Positions 54,846 through 62,372 of a stretch of DNA of 64,000 nt are shown piece by piece. The number at the start of each line of letters is the position of its first letter. The stretch's first letter is position 1. A program made the translations under genes and the position numbers. The DNA lies in the NCBI GenBank assembly GCA_046328715.1, contig JAXLWB010000018.1, positions 62,001 to 126,000 on the forward strand, in the 5' to 3' direction. The DNA comes from JAXLWB01 sp046328715 (lineage in GTDB: Bacteria > Chloroflexota > Anaerolineae > Caldilineales > Caldilineaceae). Below the pieces are notes generated by a model. The model made no database searches. It had not been told where the DNA came from and was given only the letters and a program-made list of their open reading frames with translations.

Positions 54846-56270
54846 ATGAAAATCCCCAGCAAGAAGACCAAGGTGATCTGCACCATTGGTCCCGCCTCGC
54901 AGGAGCAATCAGTACTGGAACGGCTGATTCTCGCCGGCATGAATGTCGCACGCATCAATTTTGCCCACGGCGACTTTGCAGCCCATGAACGCGCAATTGC
55001 CAACATTCGTGAGGCTGAAGCAGCCACGGGACGGCGGGTCGCCATTATGGGCGATCTTCCCGGTCCTAAGATGCGGATTGGCGACCTGGTCAGTGAACCG
55101 GTTGAATTGGTACGCGACCAGCCCTTCGTTCTACAAACCACTCCAATCGTGGGTGACAGTAGCCGTGTCTTTCTTGATTTTCCCACGCTGCCACGAGTGG
55201 TCAAACCAGACGACGCCATTTTCCTAGATGATGGTTATATCCAGCTAAAAGTCGTGCGCAGTACCGATACCGAAGTTCATTGTATCGTTGCCGCGGGTGG
55301 CGAATTGCGCTCGCACAAGGGTGTCAACTTTCCTGGCATTGACCTGGGTATCAGCGCCTTCACAGACGAAGATCGGGAGTTCCTCACCTTTGCGGCACAG
55401 CAACGGCTTGATTCGGTCAGCCAATCGTTTGTGCAGGATCAGAAGGATATCGAAGCGGTTCGGGCCGCAGCCAATGCACTAAATTACCATCCCTTTATCA
55501 TTGCCAAATTGGAACGCGGCGCAGCATTGGAGCATCTCGATGCGATCCTGCAAAGTGCCGACGGCATCATGGTAGCGCGTGGCGATCTTGGCGTGGAGAT
55601 TCCGATTGAGGAGATTGCGATCAAACAAAAGGCGATCATCCGTGCAGCCAATCGTTATGGCAAGCCAGTGATCACCGCCACCCATATGCTCGAATCGATG
55701 ATCCACAACCCGCGACCCACGCGCGCCGAAGCAACCGACGTCGCCAATGCTATCCTGGACGGGACTGACTGTGTGATGCTCTCAGGCGAGACGGCAATTG
55801 GTGAGTACGCAGAAGAAGCGGTCGCTACGATGGCGCGCATCGCCCAGGTGACCGAAGCGCAGCGTGTTGCCGACGAGGCGATCGAAGCGCTAATGAGCCA
55901 GACAATCAATCATCATGACCTAAGTGTGGAAAATCGCACAGCCCTGAGCGTCTATCACACGGCTCTCGAACTAGAGCCAAAGATCATCTTTACGCCAACC
56001 GTCACAGGTGCGACAGCGCGGCGACTGGCGCGCTTCAAACTCGCCACTCGGATCGTAGCCTTTAGCATCAACGAATCGACCTGCCAACAACTCCATTTTT
56101 CTTACGCCGTCGAGCCAGTTCACGTGCTCACCTTTGCCGAGCCTTGGGACAGTTATGCGCGCCAATGGTGTCAAACTGCGGGTATCTACGAGGGATTGGC
56201 CCTGCTCACCGAAGGGACCAGCCAGGTGCGCAGTGGCGGTACAACACGTATTTCGATCTTATATTTGTAA
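54846..56270 (+). CDS. pyk: Pyruvate kinase
   Basis: A 474-aa glycolytic enzyme converting phosphoenolpyruvate and ADP to pyruvate and ATP. The start at 54846 is chosen because GAGGAG lies nine nt upstream; ATG 54822 has only a distant site. The active-site order is present: MNVARINFAHG (R36, N38), GDLPGPKMR (D70), KGVNFPG, IIAKLERG with the catalytic Lys, GIMVARGDLGVE, and ATHMLESM. Two residues usually lining the monovalent-cation site differ: Ser after N is Ala40, and the DT of 'DTKGP' is D70-L71. The usual ATQMLESM is ATHMLESM. It is a divergent but intact-looking enzyme. Monocistronic, 126 nt before uspA. Confidence 0.92.
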   Translation: MKIPSKKTKVICTIGPASQEQSVLERLILAGMNVARINFAHGDFAAHERAIANIREAEAATGRRVAIMGDLPGPKMRIGDLVSEPVELVRDQPFVLQTTPIVGDSSRVFLDFPTLPRVVKPDDAIFLDDGYIQLKVVRSTDTEVHCIVAAGGELRSHKGVNFPGIDLGISAFTDEDREFLTFAAQQRLDSVSQSFVQDQKDIEAVRAAANALNYHPFIIAKLERGAALEHLDAILQSADGIMVARGDLGVEIPIEEIAIKQKAIIRAANRYGKPVITATHMLESMIHNPRPTRAEATDVANAILDGTDCVMLSGETAIGEYAEEAVATMARIAQVTEAQRVADEAIEALMSQTINHHDLSVENRTALSVYHTALELEPKIIFTPTVTGATARRLARFKLATRIVAFSINESTCQQLHFSYAVEPVHVLTFAEPWDSYARQWCQTAGIYEGLALLTEGTSQVRSGGTTRISILYL

Positions 56271-56395
56271 TAGGCTATCCGTTTGACCAGGGTTCAAACC
56301 ATGCTAGGCACCGATCCCACCAACTCCTCTTTGCGCTAGAGTAAAGCCAAGACGCATGGCGTAGGTTTTCAGATTTTTGTGAGGGAGGGTGTCCC

Positions 56396-56914
56396 ATGTC
56401 CAATCTGGTTAAAAACATATTGGTGCCTCTAGATGGTTCAGACCTTGCGATACAGGCCTTGCCGTATGCCGAAGAAATTGCGATGGGATCGAATGCAAAG
56501 CTCATTCTGTTGCAGGTCGTCGAAACTCGAAAATCGCTGGTGGCGGTTCCCAACACAGGCGGTGTAACGAATGCCGGTACTATTGTCAGCTCTGTGGGTA
56601 TCGGCACGATCTCGAGCCTGGGCGAAGAAATTGTCCATATTCAAGCAATGGATCAAGCCAAACAGAATATGGATAGCTTGGCGACGAGTTTGCATTATCG
56701 CAGGGTCCAGGCCGAGAGTGACATTGATACAGGTGACCCGGCGATGCGCATTATTGATTACGCAGCCAACAATGCAATCGATCTGATTGTCATGAGTACA
56801 CATGGTCGAACTGGAATGAACCGTTGGGCCTATGGCAGTGTTGCGACCAAGGTCCTTCAGGCAGCCCCCTGTCCGGTCCTGATTGTGCGACCGACGGCAC
56901 CATCAATGAATTAG
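56396..56914 (+). CDS. Universal stress protein (UspA family)
   Basis: A 172-aa single-domain Usp. N-terminal 'NILVPLDGSDLAIQALPYAEEIA' is the typical start. A 45-residue loop (about 45-85) is longer than usual. The ATP-type motif is STHGRTGMNRWAYGSVATKVLQAAPCPVLIVRP (about 130-165), with the G-x2-G...G(S/T) pattern. GGGAGGG six nt upstream supports the ATG. It follows pyruvate kinase and is followed by two hairpin elements (56976-57016 and 57041-57098). Usp proteins of this class bind ATP and act in stress or energy starvation. Confidence 0.93.
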   Translation: MSNLVKNILVPLDGSDLAIQALPYAEEIAMGSNAKLILLQVVETRKSLVAVPNTGGVTNAGTIVSSVGIGTISSLGEEIVHIQAMDQAKQNMDSLATSLHYRRVQAESDIDTGDPAMRIIDYAANNAIDLIVMSTHGRTGMNRWAYGSVATKVLQAAPCPVLIVRPTAPSMN

Positions 56915-56975
56915 ATGGGAAAGTCGTGAGCGATCCCACTCAATTGACGTATCCTGAATACATCAACCAAAGCCA

Positions 56976-57016
56976 GACGAGATGACAAACTGATTCGGTC
57001 ATCTTGTCGTCTCGTC
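56976..57016. repeat. Periodic-word palindrome (TCNTCTTG words, 8-bp period)
   Basis: The right side TCATCTTG-TCGTCTCG-TCATTTTG repeats at 8 bp. GACGAGATGACAA (56976-56988) pairs with 57004-57016 at 12 of 13 positions. It lies about 60 nt after the uspA stop. Confidence 0.75.
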
Positions 57017-57040
57017 ATTTTGAACTTTACCGTATACATC

Positions 57041-57098
57041 CAGAACCCCGCACGTCAGTAAGGGGAGGTCGCGACCTTATTGATGTGCAGGGTTCTGA
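57041..57098. repeat. Hairpin family 1 copy (imperfect)
   Basis: CAGAACCCCGCACGTCAGTA (57041-57060) and the right arm ending at 57098 pair with three mismatches that would be G-U tolerant in RNA. The loop is GGAGGTCGCGA. It matches the family of 2557-2615 and lies between uspA and the DUF2892 gene. Confidence 0.85.
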
Positions 57099-57232
57099 AT
57101 GGTATGCTTCCCCAACTAGCGAAATCCTGTCCCCTTGGCTAGGTAGCAGACAAACCAGGACACCGATCTTCATCCTATCACTCGGGTTTATTCTGAGAGA
57201 AAGGTTCGTCAACTTTAGTCGAGGAGAATCCC

Positions 57233-57436
57233 ATGTTCACACAAAATGAAAGCACAATGGATCGCGCGATCCGAGCAATCTTGGGCATCGTCTTAATCTA
57301 TGCCTGGTATGCGCCGTGGGTTAGCGGAATCGTAGGTATCTTGGCCCTTCTGGTTGGTATCATTTTTTTGGTTACCGGCGTGGTTGGCTGGTGCCCAATT
57401 TACACAATGCTTGGCATGGCTACGCGCAAAGCCTAA
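57233..57436 (+). CDS. DUF2892 small membrane protein (YgaP-like)
   Basis: A 67-aa protein: MFTQNESTMDRAIRAILGIV, then two hydrophobic helices ('IVLIYAWYAPWVSGIVGILALLVG' region and 'IIFLVTGVVGWCPIYTMLG'). The N-terminal 'MDRxIRxxLG' and the 'TGxxGWCPxYxxLG' signature are diagnostic for DUF2892 inner-membrane proteins, often fused to rhodanese domains elsewhere. The conserved Cys is in GWCPIY. GAGGAG five nt before the ATG supports the start. The function is unknown. Confidence 0.9.
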   Translation: MFTQNESTMDRAIRAILGIVLIYAWYAPWVSGIVGILALLVGIIFLVTGVVGWCPIYTMLGMATRKA

Positions 57437-57476
57437 ACTGCTACAATCAGCCTCCCTCGTGATAGATCTGCTTGAA

Positions 57477-57516
57477 ACGTAAAACGTGAATCTGTAGCAG
57501 CATTCACGTTTTACGT
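57477..57516. repeat. Periodic-word palindrome (ACGTAAA/ACGTGAA words, 7-bp period)
   Basis: ACGTAAAACGTGAAT (57477-57491) pairs perfectly with 57502-57516 around a 10-nt loop. ACGTAAA and ACGTGAA are 7-bp words. It lies 40 nt after the DUF2892 stop and 22 nt before the next ATG. Confidence 0.85.
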
Positions 57517-57537
57517 GTTTGTCGCTACAATACGACG

Positions 57538-58374
57538 ATGAACATTTTGCTTGAATCCACGATTGTTCGTCATATTCCAGTGTTAACCCTTGCGCCAACC
57601 TCCGCTCATGCCTGTCCGCTGATCTTTTTCATTCCTGGGTACGGCGGCAAAAAGGAAGCATCGCTTAGTCTCGGCTACCAATTGGCCAGTCGAGGCTTTT
57701 TTGTCGTCAGCATTGATCCTTGGCTACACGGCGAACGCTTCGATCCTCGACTTGAACACGCCGCCGATCCTGCGTTGGGTGGAATTTATCCTCCAGAAAC
57801 CGGGCTGGATACAGGTGCGCTCTTTTTCCAAGTCATCAACCACTGTCAGGCCGACGTGGCGAGTCTGCTCGATCACTATAGCGGCGACAAACGTTGGGAT
57901 GGCAAGCGTTGTGGCGTCACTGGACTATCGATGGGTGGTTGTGTCAGCTATTTAGTCTTCGCCAATCTGCCCCAGATCCAAGCGGCGGTACCGATGATTG
58001 GCATTCCCAGCTTTAGGCAACGGTGGACAGATATCCTCGACGAATGCACCTTTTCCAACCAGGAGTGGGCAAAGGCATTGGCCCAAGTTCGTGAGGTAAC
58101 CGCCCAGCAGACCGACTTTGTTCATCAGATCGACCCAGCAGAGAAGCTGCAACAGGCTGCGCCACGGGCACTGCTGATGATGAATAACGATTTCGACACG
58201 GATCAACCCAAACATTACGCCATCAGCCTCTACCGCCAACTTCTGCCACACTATGCCGCCACACCCGACAGACTGCGGCTGAATATTTATCCCGCTGGTC
58301 ATGTGATCACCATGCAGATGGAGCAGGATGCGGTGGAGTGGTTCGAACGTTGGCTGCAAAAACCGGGAGATTAG
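57538..58374 (+). CDS. Alpha/beta hydrolase, dienelactone-hydrolase-like
   Basis: A 278-aa cytoplasmic hydrolase. The first strands contain 'LIFFIPGYGGKKEA' (oxyanion region), 'GFFVVSIDPWLHGERFDP', the nucleophile Ser131 in GLSMGG, an acid region 'LLMMNNDFDTDQP', and the catalytic His in YPAGHVITMQM. The order and length fit the prolyl-oligopeptidase-like/dienelactone hydrolase group. There is no clear ribosome-binding site before the ATG, so the start is moderately certain. The last residues 'GD' and the stop codon are part of a periodic palindrome. The substrate is unknown. Confidence 0.83.
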   Translation: MNILLESTIVRHIPVLTLAPTSAHACPLIFFIPGYGGKKEASLSLGYQLASRGFFVVSIDPWLHGERFDPRLEHAADPALGGIYPPETGLDTGALFFQVINHCQADVASLLDHYSGDKRWDGKRCGVTGLSMGGCVSYLVFANLPQIQAAVPMIGIPSFRQRWTDILDECTFSNQEWAKALAQVREVTAQQTDFVHQIDPAEKLQQAAPRALLMMNNDFDTDQPKHYAISLYRQLLPHYAATPDRLRLNIYPAGHVITMQMEQDAVEWFERWLQKPGD

Positions 58375-58420
58375 GAGATTGGGAGATTAAGAGATTGTAG
58401 CAAAATCTCCCAATCTCTTA
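58365..58420. repeat. Periodic-word palindrome (GGAGATT words, 8-bp period) overlapping a stop codon
   Basis: Units GGGAGATT, AGGAGATT, GGGAGATT, AAGAGATT run at 8 bp, beginning inside the coding sequence. TAGGAGATTGGGAGATT (58372-58388) pairs with 58404-58420 with one mismatch. The TAG stop is in the second unit. Words match the element at 8951-9003. Confidence 0.9.
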
Positions 58421-58458
58421 ACCATGAACCGGGTGTATATCAGGATGGGGCGGAACTT

Positions 58459-58527
58459 CAGAACCCTACCCAAAGGGTGCCCAGTAAGTAAGGGAAGGCA
58501 GGCCCCTTACTTATGTGCGGGGTTCTG
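58459..58527. repeat. Hairpin family 1 copy with an insertion in one arm
   Basis: The ends CAGAACCC and GGGGTTCTG pair, and GTAAGTAAGGG pairs with CCCTTACTTA inside. The left arm carries an extra short palindrome (ACCCAAAGGGT). It lies between the hydrolase and the GNAT gene. Confidence 0.7.
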
Positions 58528-58600
58528 AATGGCACGTTTTACCCCGAAGTTGATATACACCCCCATGAACCAATGGCGAACCATTTACCAGGAGAAGAAA

Positions 58601-59533
58601 ATGTCACAAGCCCAATCCATCACCTCCCGACCCATGCAGTCAGACGAAGATTTCTGGCGGGTACGAGAGTTTTTGGTCGCTACCTATCCGATCACGCCGC
58701 TCGGTTTCAACTGGGATGTGCGCCGTTGGGATGGCAGCCGCTTTCACGATGAACAGCCCGCTTGGGAGAATCGATTCAAGGGAAAGGTGCAATTGTGGGA
58801 GACGAATGAGGGGCGATTGGTTGCGGTGGCGAACCGTGAAGGCGAAGGGGACGCCCATCTACAAGTACACCCCGACTTTCGCCAGCTCGAAGCAGAGATG
58901 ATCGCCTGGGCTGAGGCGCACCTTGCCAGCAGCAAGGCAGAAGGCAAGCGTCAGTTGGAGATCTTTGTCTTTGACTATGATCAACAACGGCAACAGTTGC
59001 TGGAAACGCTTGGCTACAGCAAGCTCGCGCAGGGCGGCGTCACGCGTCGCCTGACACTGGCCAACCATCGCTTCGAGACACCGCAGATCGCCGAACCCTA
59101 TACAGTACGCACGACCCAACCGAGCGATCTTGCCAACTGCCAGCGCATCGCCGACCTGCTCAATGCCGCGTTCAATCGCAATTTTCATACTGCCATCGAG
59201 TTTCAGAATTTTACCCGCTTTGCTCCTTGCTATCGCCCGGACCTCGATCTGGTCGCCGTGGCACCCGATGGCACCTTTGCCTCCTATGTCGGCATCGCCT
59301 ACGACGAGGTCAACCGTCACGCCGCCTTTGAGCCAGTTTGCACTCATCCCAACCACCAACGCCACGGTTTGGCGCGAACATTGATGGTAGAAGGGTTGTT
59401 GCGCTTGCGAGCCATGGGGGCAGCCGATGTAATTGTCGACACAGGCGACATGATCCCGGCCAATCGACTGTACGACAGCATTGGCTTTAGCGAGACCCAG
59501 CGAGGCAGCGTCTGGTGTAAAGCCTTTCCGTGA
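58601..59533 (+). CDS. GNAT-family protein with two acetyltransferase domains
   Basis: A 310-aa protein containing two GNAT-like halves. The N-terminal half (about 10-150) includes 'LLETLGYSKLAQGGVTRRL' but lacks a clear acetyl-CoA loop. The C-terminal half (160-305) has 'VCTHPNHQRHGLARTLMVEGLLRLRAMGA' with the Q/RxxGxA acetyl-CoA motif and 'YDSIGF'. The start is ATG 58601 after GGAG (58591); the frame from 58529 would translate through a repeat-adjacent stretch. Only the second half is likely to be catalytic. Substrate unknown; this arrangement is common among mycothiol-synthase-like enzymes, but no pathway partner is adjacent. Confidence 0.85.
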   Translation: MSQAQSITSRPMQSDEDFWRVREFLVATYPITPLGFNWDVRRWDGSRFHDEQPAWENRFKGKVQLWETNEGRLVAVANREGEGDAHLQVHPDFRQLEAEMIAWAEAHLASSKAEGKRQLEIFVFDYDQQRQQLLETLGYSKLAQGGVTRRLTLANHRFETPQIAEPYTVRTTQPSDLANCQRIADLLNAAFNRNFHTAIEFQNFTRFAPCYRPDLDLVAVAPDGTFASYVGIAYDEVNRHAAFEPVCTHPNHQRHGLARTLMVEGLLRLRAMGAADVIVDTGDMIPANRLYDSIGFSETQRGSVWCKAFP

Positions 59534-59733
59534 GCAAACCGACCGATTTAGGATTTCCGGTTCAGTGTATCCTAGATTACACTAAGAAGCCTAGCTCCAA
59601 ATCTAAAACGAGGTTTCATCAATAACCTTTATCACCCAATCCATCTTGGGGAATCCTATGTCTTTTAGGCTCATGCTGAATCCTATTACGGCATGAGAGA
59701 GCTGTAATCACCTATTTTCAAAGGAGAAAATCA

Positions 59734-61167
59734 ATGTTCAACCAACCATTTAGTCGGCGCCAATTCCTAAAAGTGAGCGCCAGCGCTGGTGCAACCGCCC
59801 TACTCGCAGCTTGTGCACCGACTGCACCTGCGGCACCTGCGCAACAGGCGGCTGCCCCAGCAGCACCCGCAGCCAAGCCGGAACTACCGTTCGAGGTGGC
59901 AGCGGATGCCATCAACCCGTTGGGTATGGCCGAATCCACTGCTGGTGAAGGTGTCTTCTTCTCGGGCGGCTTTGGGCATGATTACATTCAATATGCTGCC
60001 GATCTCTTTGCGAAACTTCATCCGGGCAGCACAATGAGTGTAGAGCCAATTCAGGGCGTTGGTGAAAAGCTGCGCCCACGCTTCGTCGGTGGCAATCCGC
60101 CCGACGTGATTGACAATAGCGGTGCAGGCAATTTGGATTTTGGTGCATTGGTCTCGGAAGGGCAGTTGATGGAACTCACCCCATTGCTCGATGCGCCGTC
60201 GCTGGACACCCCAGGCAAGACCGTACGCGACACACTCTTCCCTGGCTCGCAAGATGGCAGCATGATCGATGGCAAGTTATATGCCCTGAATATTGCCTAT
60301 TCTGTGGCCGGCATTTGGTACAGTAGTACCCTTTTCAAAGACAAAGGTTGGACTTACCCGAAAACCTGGCCCGAAATGATGTCGCTGTGCGAAACCATCA
60401 AGTCAGCAGGGATTGCGCCGTGGACATACCAAGGTAAATATCCCAGCTATATGATCTTCGGCTTGCTGCAAGGCTTGATCAGCAAAAAGGGTGGCGTGCA
60501 GCCCATGGTCGACATCGACAATTTGGTGGATAAGGCCTGGGAAAACAAGGCAGTGGTCGACTCGGTAACCGAGATGTATCAATTAGCTGAGAACGGCTAC
60601 ATCATGGAAGGCACCGAGGGTTTGAATCATACCGAGTCGCAAGCTGAATGGCTGAAGGGCAAAGCGGCCTTCATCCCCTGTGGCATCTGGCTGGAAAACG
60701 AGATGAAAGGCTCGATTCCCGACAACTTCAACATGGTCATTGACCAATCACCGGGTGAAGGCAATGCTTGTTTGGCGGAAGGCGGTGAGCCATTTATTGT
60801 GCCATCCAAGGCCAAGAATCCAATCGCAGGCATGGAACTGCTGCGCTGTTTGATCTCGAAGGACAGTGCCAAGAATTTCGCAGTAAACGTCAGTGCCATG
60901 ATGCCTGTCATTGGTGGCACAGAAGGTGTGACGATCAGCAGCGGTATGCAATCGGCAGTAGCAATGGCCGAAGCCTGCGCTGGCAATGTCTTCCCATTTA
61001 TGCGCTACGGTGGTTGGTACAGTGACATGGACAAGGAAATCAACGCCAAAATGGGCGATCTGCTCACCAAACGCATCACTCCCGCTGAGTTTATTGAAGC
61101 AGCACAGAAGGCGGCAGACAAGGTCAAAGCCGATCCCGATGTGACAAAGTTCACGCGCGCATCCTAG
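59734..61167 (+). CDS. ngcE: Sugar ABC transporter substrate-binding lipoprotein, NgcE-like
   Basis: A 477-aa exported binding protein. The N-terminus SRRQFLK is a twin-arginine signal combined with a lipobox (LLAAC, Cys27), followed by an Ala/Pro/Gln spacer. The mature part has FVGGNPPDVIDNSGAG, SLDTPGKTVRDTLFPGS, YALNIAYSVAGIWYSS and IAPWTYQGKYPSYMIFG, segments I recognise from NgcE, the N-acetylglucosamine/N,N'-diacetylchitobiose binding protein of streptomycetes. CAAAGGAG supports the ATG. It leads an operon with two permeases (61283, 62373). No ATPase gene is present, so a shared MsiK-like ATPase is likely. Amino-sugar specificity is inferred. Confidence 0.88.
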   Translation: MFNQPFSRRQFLKVSASAGATALLAACAPTAPAAPAQQAAAPAAPAAKPELPFEVAADAINPLGMAESTAGEGVFFSGGFGHDYIQYAADLFAKLHPGSTMSVEPIQGVGEKLRPRFVGGNPPDVIDNSGAGNLDFGALVSEGQLMELTPLLDAPSLDTPGKTVRDTLFPGSQDGSMIDGKLYALNIAYSVAGIWYSSTLFKDKGWTYPKTWPEMMSLCETIKSAGIAPWTYQGKYPSYMIFGLLQGLISKKGGVQPMVDIDNLVDKAWENKAVVDSVTEMYQLAENGYIMEGTEGLNHTESQAEWLKGKAAFIPCGIWLENEMKGSIPDNFNMVIDQSPGEGNACLAEGGEPFIVPSKAKNPIAGMELLRCLISKDSAKNFAVNVSAMMPVIGGTEGVTISSGMQSAVAMAEACAGNVFPFMRYGGWYSDMDKEINAKMGDLLTKRITPAEFIEAAQKAADKVKADPDVTKFTRAS

Positions 61168-61183
61168 TATAAAAATAGTGGGA

Positions 61184-61240
61184 CAGTAGGTCAGTGAGAC
61201 AGTGGTACGGTCGATTATCCACTGTCTCACTGTCTTACTG
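61184..61240. repeat. Periodic-word palindrome (GACAGT words, 8-bp period)
   Basis: CAGTAGGTCAGTGAGACAGT plus GG (61184-61205) pairs with 61219-61240 with two mismatches. It is built from the same GAGACAGT/AAGACAGT words as the element at 23469-23536. It lies 16 nt after the NgcE-like stop and 43 nt before the permease start. Confidence 0.9.
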
Positions 61241-61282
61241 AACCGCTGTCCACTCACTACCAGCAAGGAGTCACAAAAGAAT

Positions 61283-62191
61283 ATGAATAAGAATAAATAC
61301 AGTGTGATTATTCCATTCCTTGCACCCGCAGTCATCCTTTATCTGGTCTTTGTGATATACCCTTACGGGCGCTCAATGTATAACTCACTCACCAGTTGGA
61401 AGGGTGTCAGTGCCAATCAGCCCTTTGTTGGCATGCAGAACTACGTGCGCATGATCAACGATGAACTTTTCTGGAATGCACTACTGCACAACTTGCAATA
61501 TCTGCTCTTCTTGCCACTCATGATTATTTTTTTGAGCCTCTTTCTGGCGTTTATGATCAGTCAGGGGATTCGGGGTGGATCTTTCTTCCGCGTTACCTTT
61601 TTCTTCCCTCAAGTGATTTCAATCATCTCGATTGGCGTGTTGTGGAGTTATATTTATCACCCAACGATTGGCGTACTCACCTCACTATTGCAGGGATTAC
61701 ACCTGGAATGGTTTTTCCAACTCTTTGGCTTTGAAGGCATTCCGGTTTGGATTGGCGATCCGCGTACGGTACGGCCTTCGATTGCCGCAGTGGTCGTTTG
61801 GCAAGCGGCTGGATTTTATATGGTGTTATTTTTAGCAGCGATGGAGGCCATTCCGCAAACTTTCTACGAAGCTGCGACCATTGATGGCGCTACGCGCTGG
61901 CATCAATTTTGGAATATCACCCTGCCCTTGTTGTGGGACACCATGCAAACAGCTATGATCTTTGCTGGCTTAGGTGCCTTTGACATGTTTGCCATTACTC
62001 GTGTCATGGTCGTCAGCGGCTCCTCCACGGGCCGTCCAGCCGATGTGTTAGCAACCTATCTGTATGAGCAGGCTTTTGATGCCAGCCGCTTTGGATATGC
62101 TACGGCGATTGCAGTCGCACTATTTTTATTGGTGCTCACGCTGTCTTTGTTGACCATGCGCGTCACACGGCGCGAATCAGTAGAGTTTTAA
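61283..62191 (+). CDS. ngcF: Sugar ABC transporter permease (NgcF-like)
   Basis: A 302-aa inner-membrane permease with six helices. The EAA loop is EAATIDGATRWHQFWNITLP (about 215-234), the docking site for the ATPase. N-terminal 'PFLAPAVILYLVFVIYPYGRSMYNSL' is typical of CUT1/MalF-type permeases. ATG 61283 is chosen because the homologous sequence starts there, although AAGGAG is 12 nt away; the frame from 61202 runs through a palindrome. It pairs with the permease at 62373. The symbol is transferred from the operon context and is less certain than the family. Confidence 0.88.
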   Translation: MNKNKYSVIIPFLAPAVILYLVFVIYPYGRSMYNSLTSWKGVSANQPFVGMQNYVRMINDELFWNALLHNLQYLLFLPLMIIFLSLFLAFMISQGIRGGSFFRVTFFFPQVISIISIGVLWSYIYHPTIGVLTSLLQGLHLEWFFQLFGFEGIPVWIGDPRTVRPSIAAVVVWQAAGFYMVLFLAAMEAIPQTFYEAATIDGATRWHQFWNITLPLLWDTMQTAMIFAGLGAFDMFAITRVMVVSGSSTGRPADVLATYLYEQAFDASRFGYATAIAVALFLLVLTLSLLTMRVTRRESVEF

Positions 62192-62205
62192 ATTGATTCC
62201 ATGTC

Positions 62206-62334
62206 GCCCCACCCTAACCTTCCCTTTTGGGGAGGGAACCGTGACGGGAAGAATAGGGTTTGTTCTTTTGTTTACCAAATTAAATCCGTCTCGTGACAGT
62301 CCCCTCCCTGTTTTGGGGAGGGTTAGGGTGGGGT
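62206..62334. repeat. 129-bp palindromic element, family 2
   Basis: The ends CGCCCCACCCTAACC and GGTTAGGGTGGGG pair, inner arms TTTTGGGGAGGG and CCCTCCCTG pair next, and the core holds TTAAATCCGTCTCGTGACAG. It matches the element at 10588-10711 in arms and core. It splits the two permease genes of one operon. Confidence 0.9.
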
Positions 62335-62372
62335 TCGTAGTTACGAAAATCGAATCACAACCGAGGTAGGTT

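Noticed and set aside
57004..57249. 81-aa ORF with a start codon upstream of the DUF2892 gene
   Set aside because: It translates a family 1 hairpin, has no ribosome-binding site and overlaps the better-supported gene at 57233.
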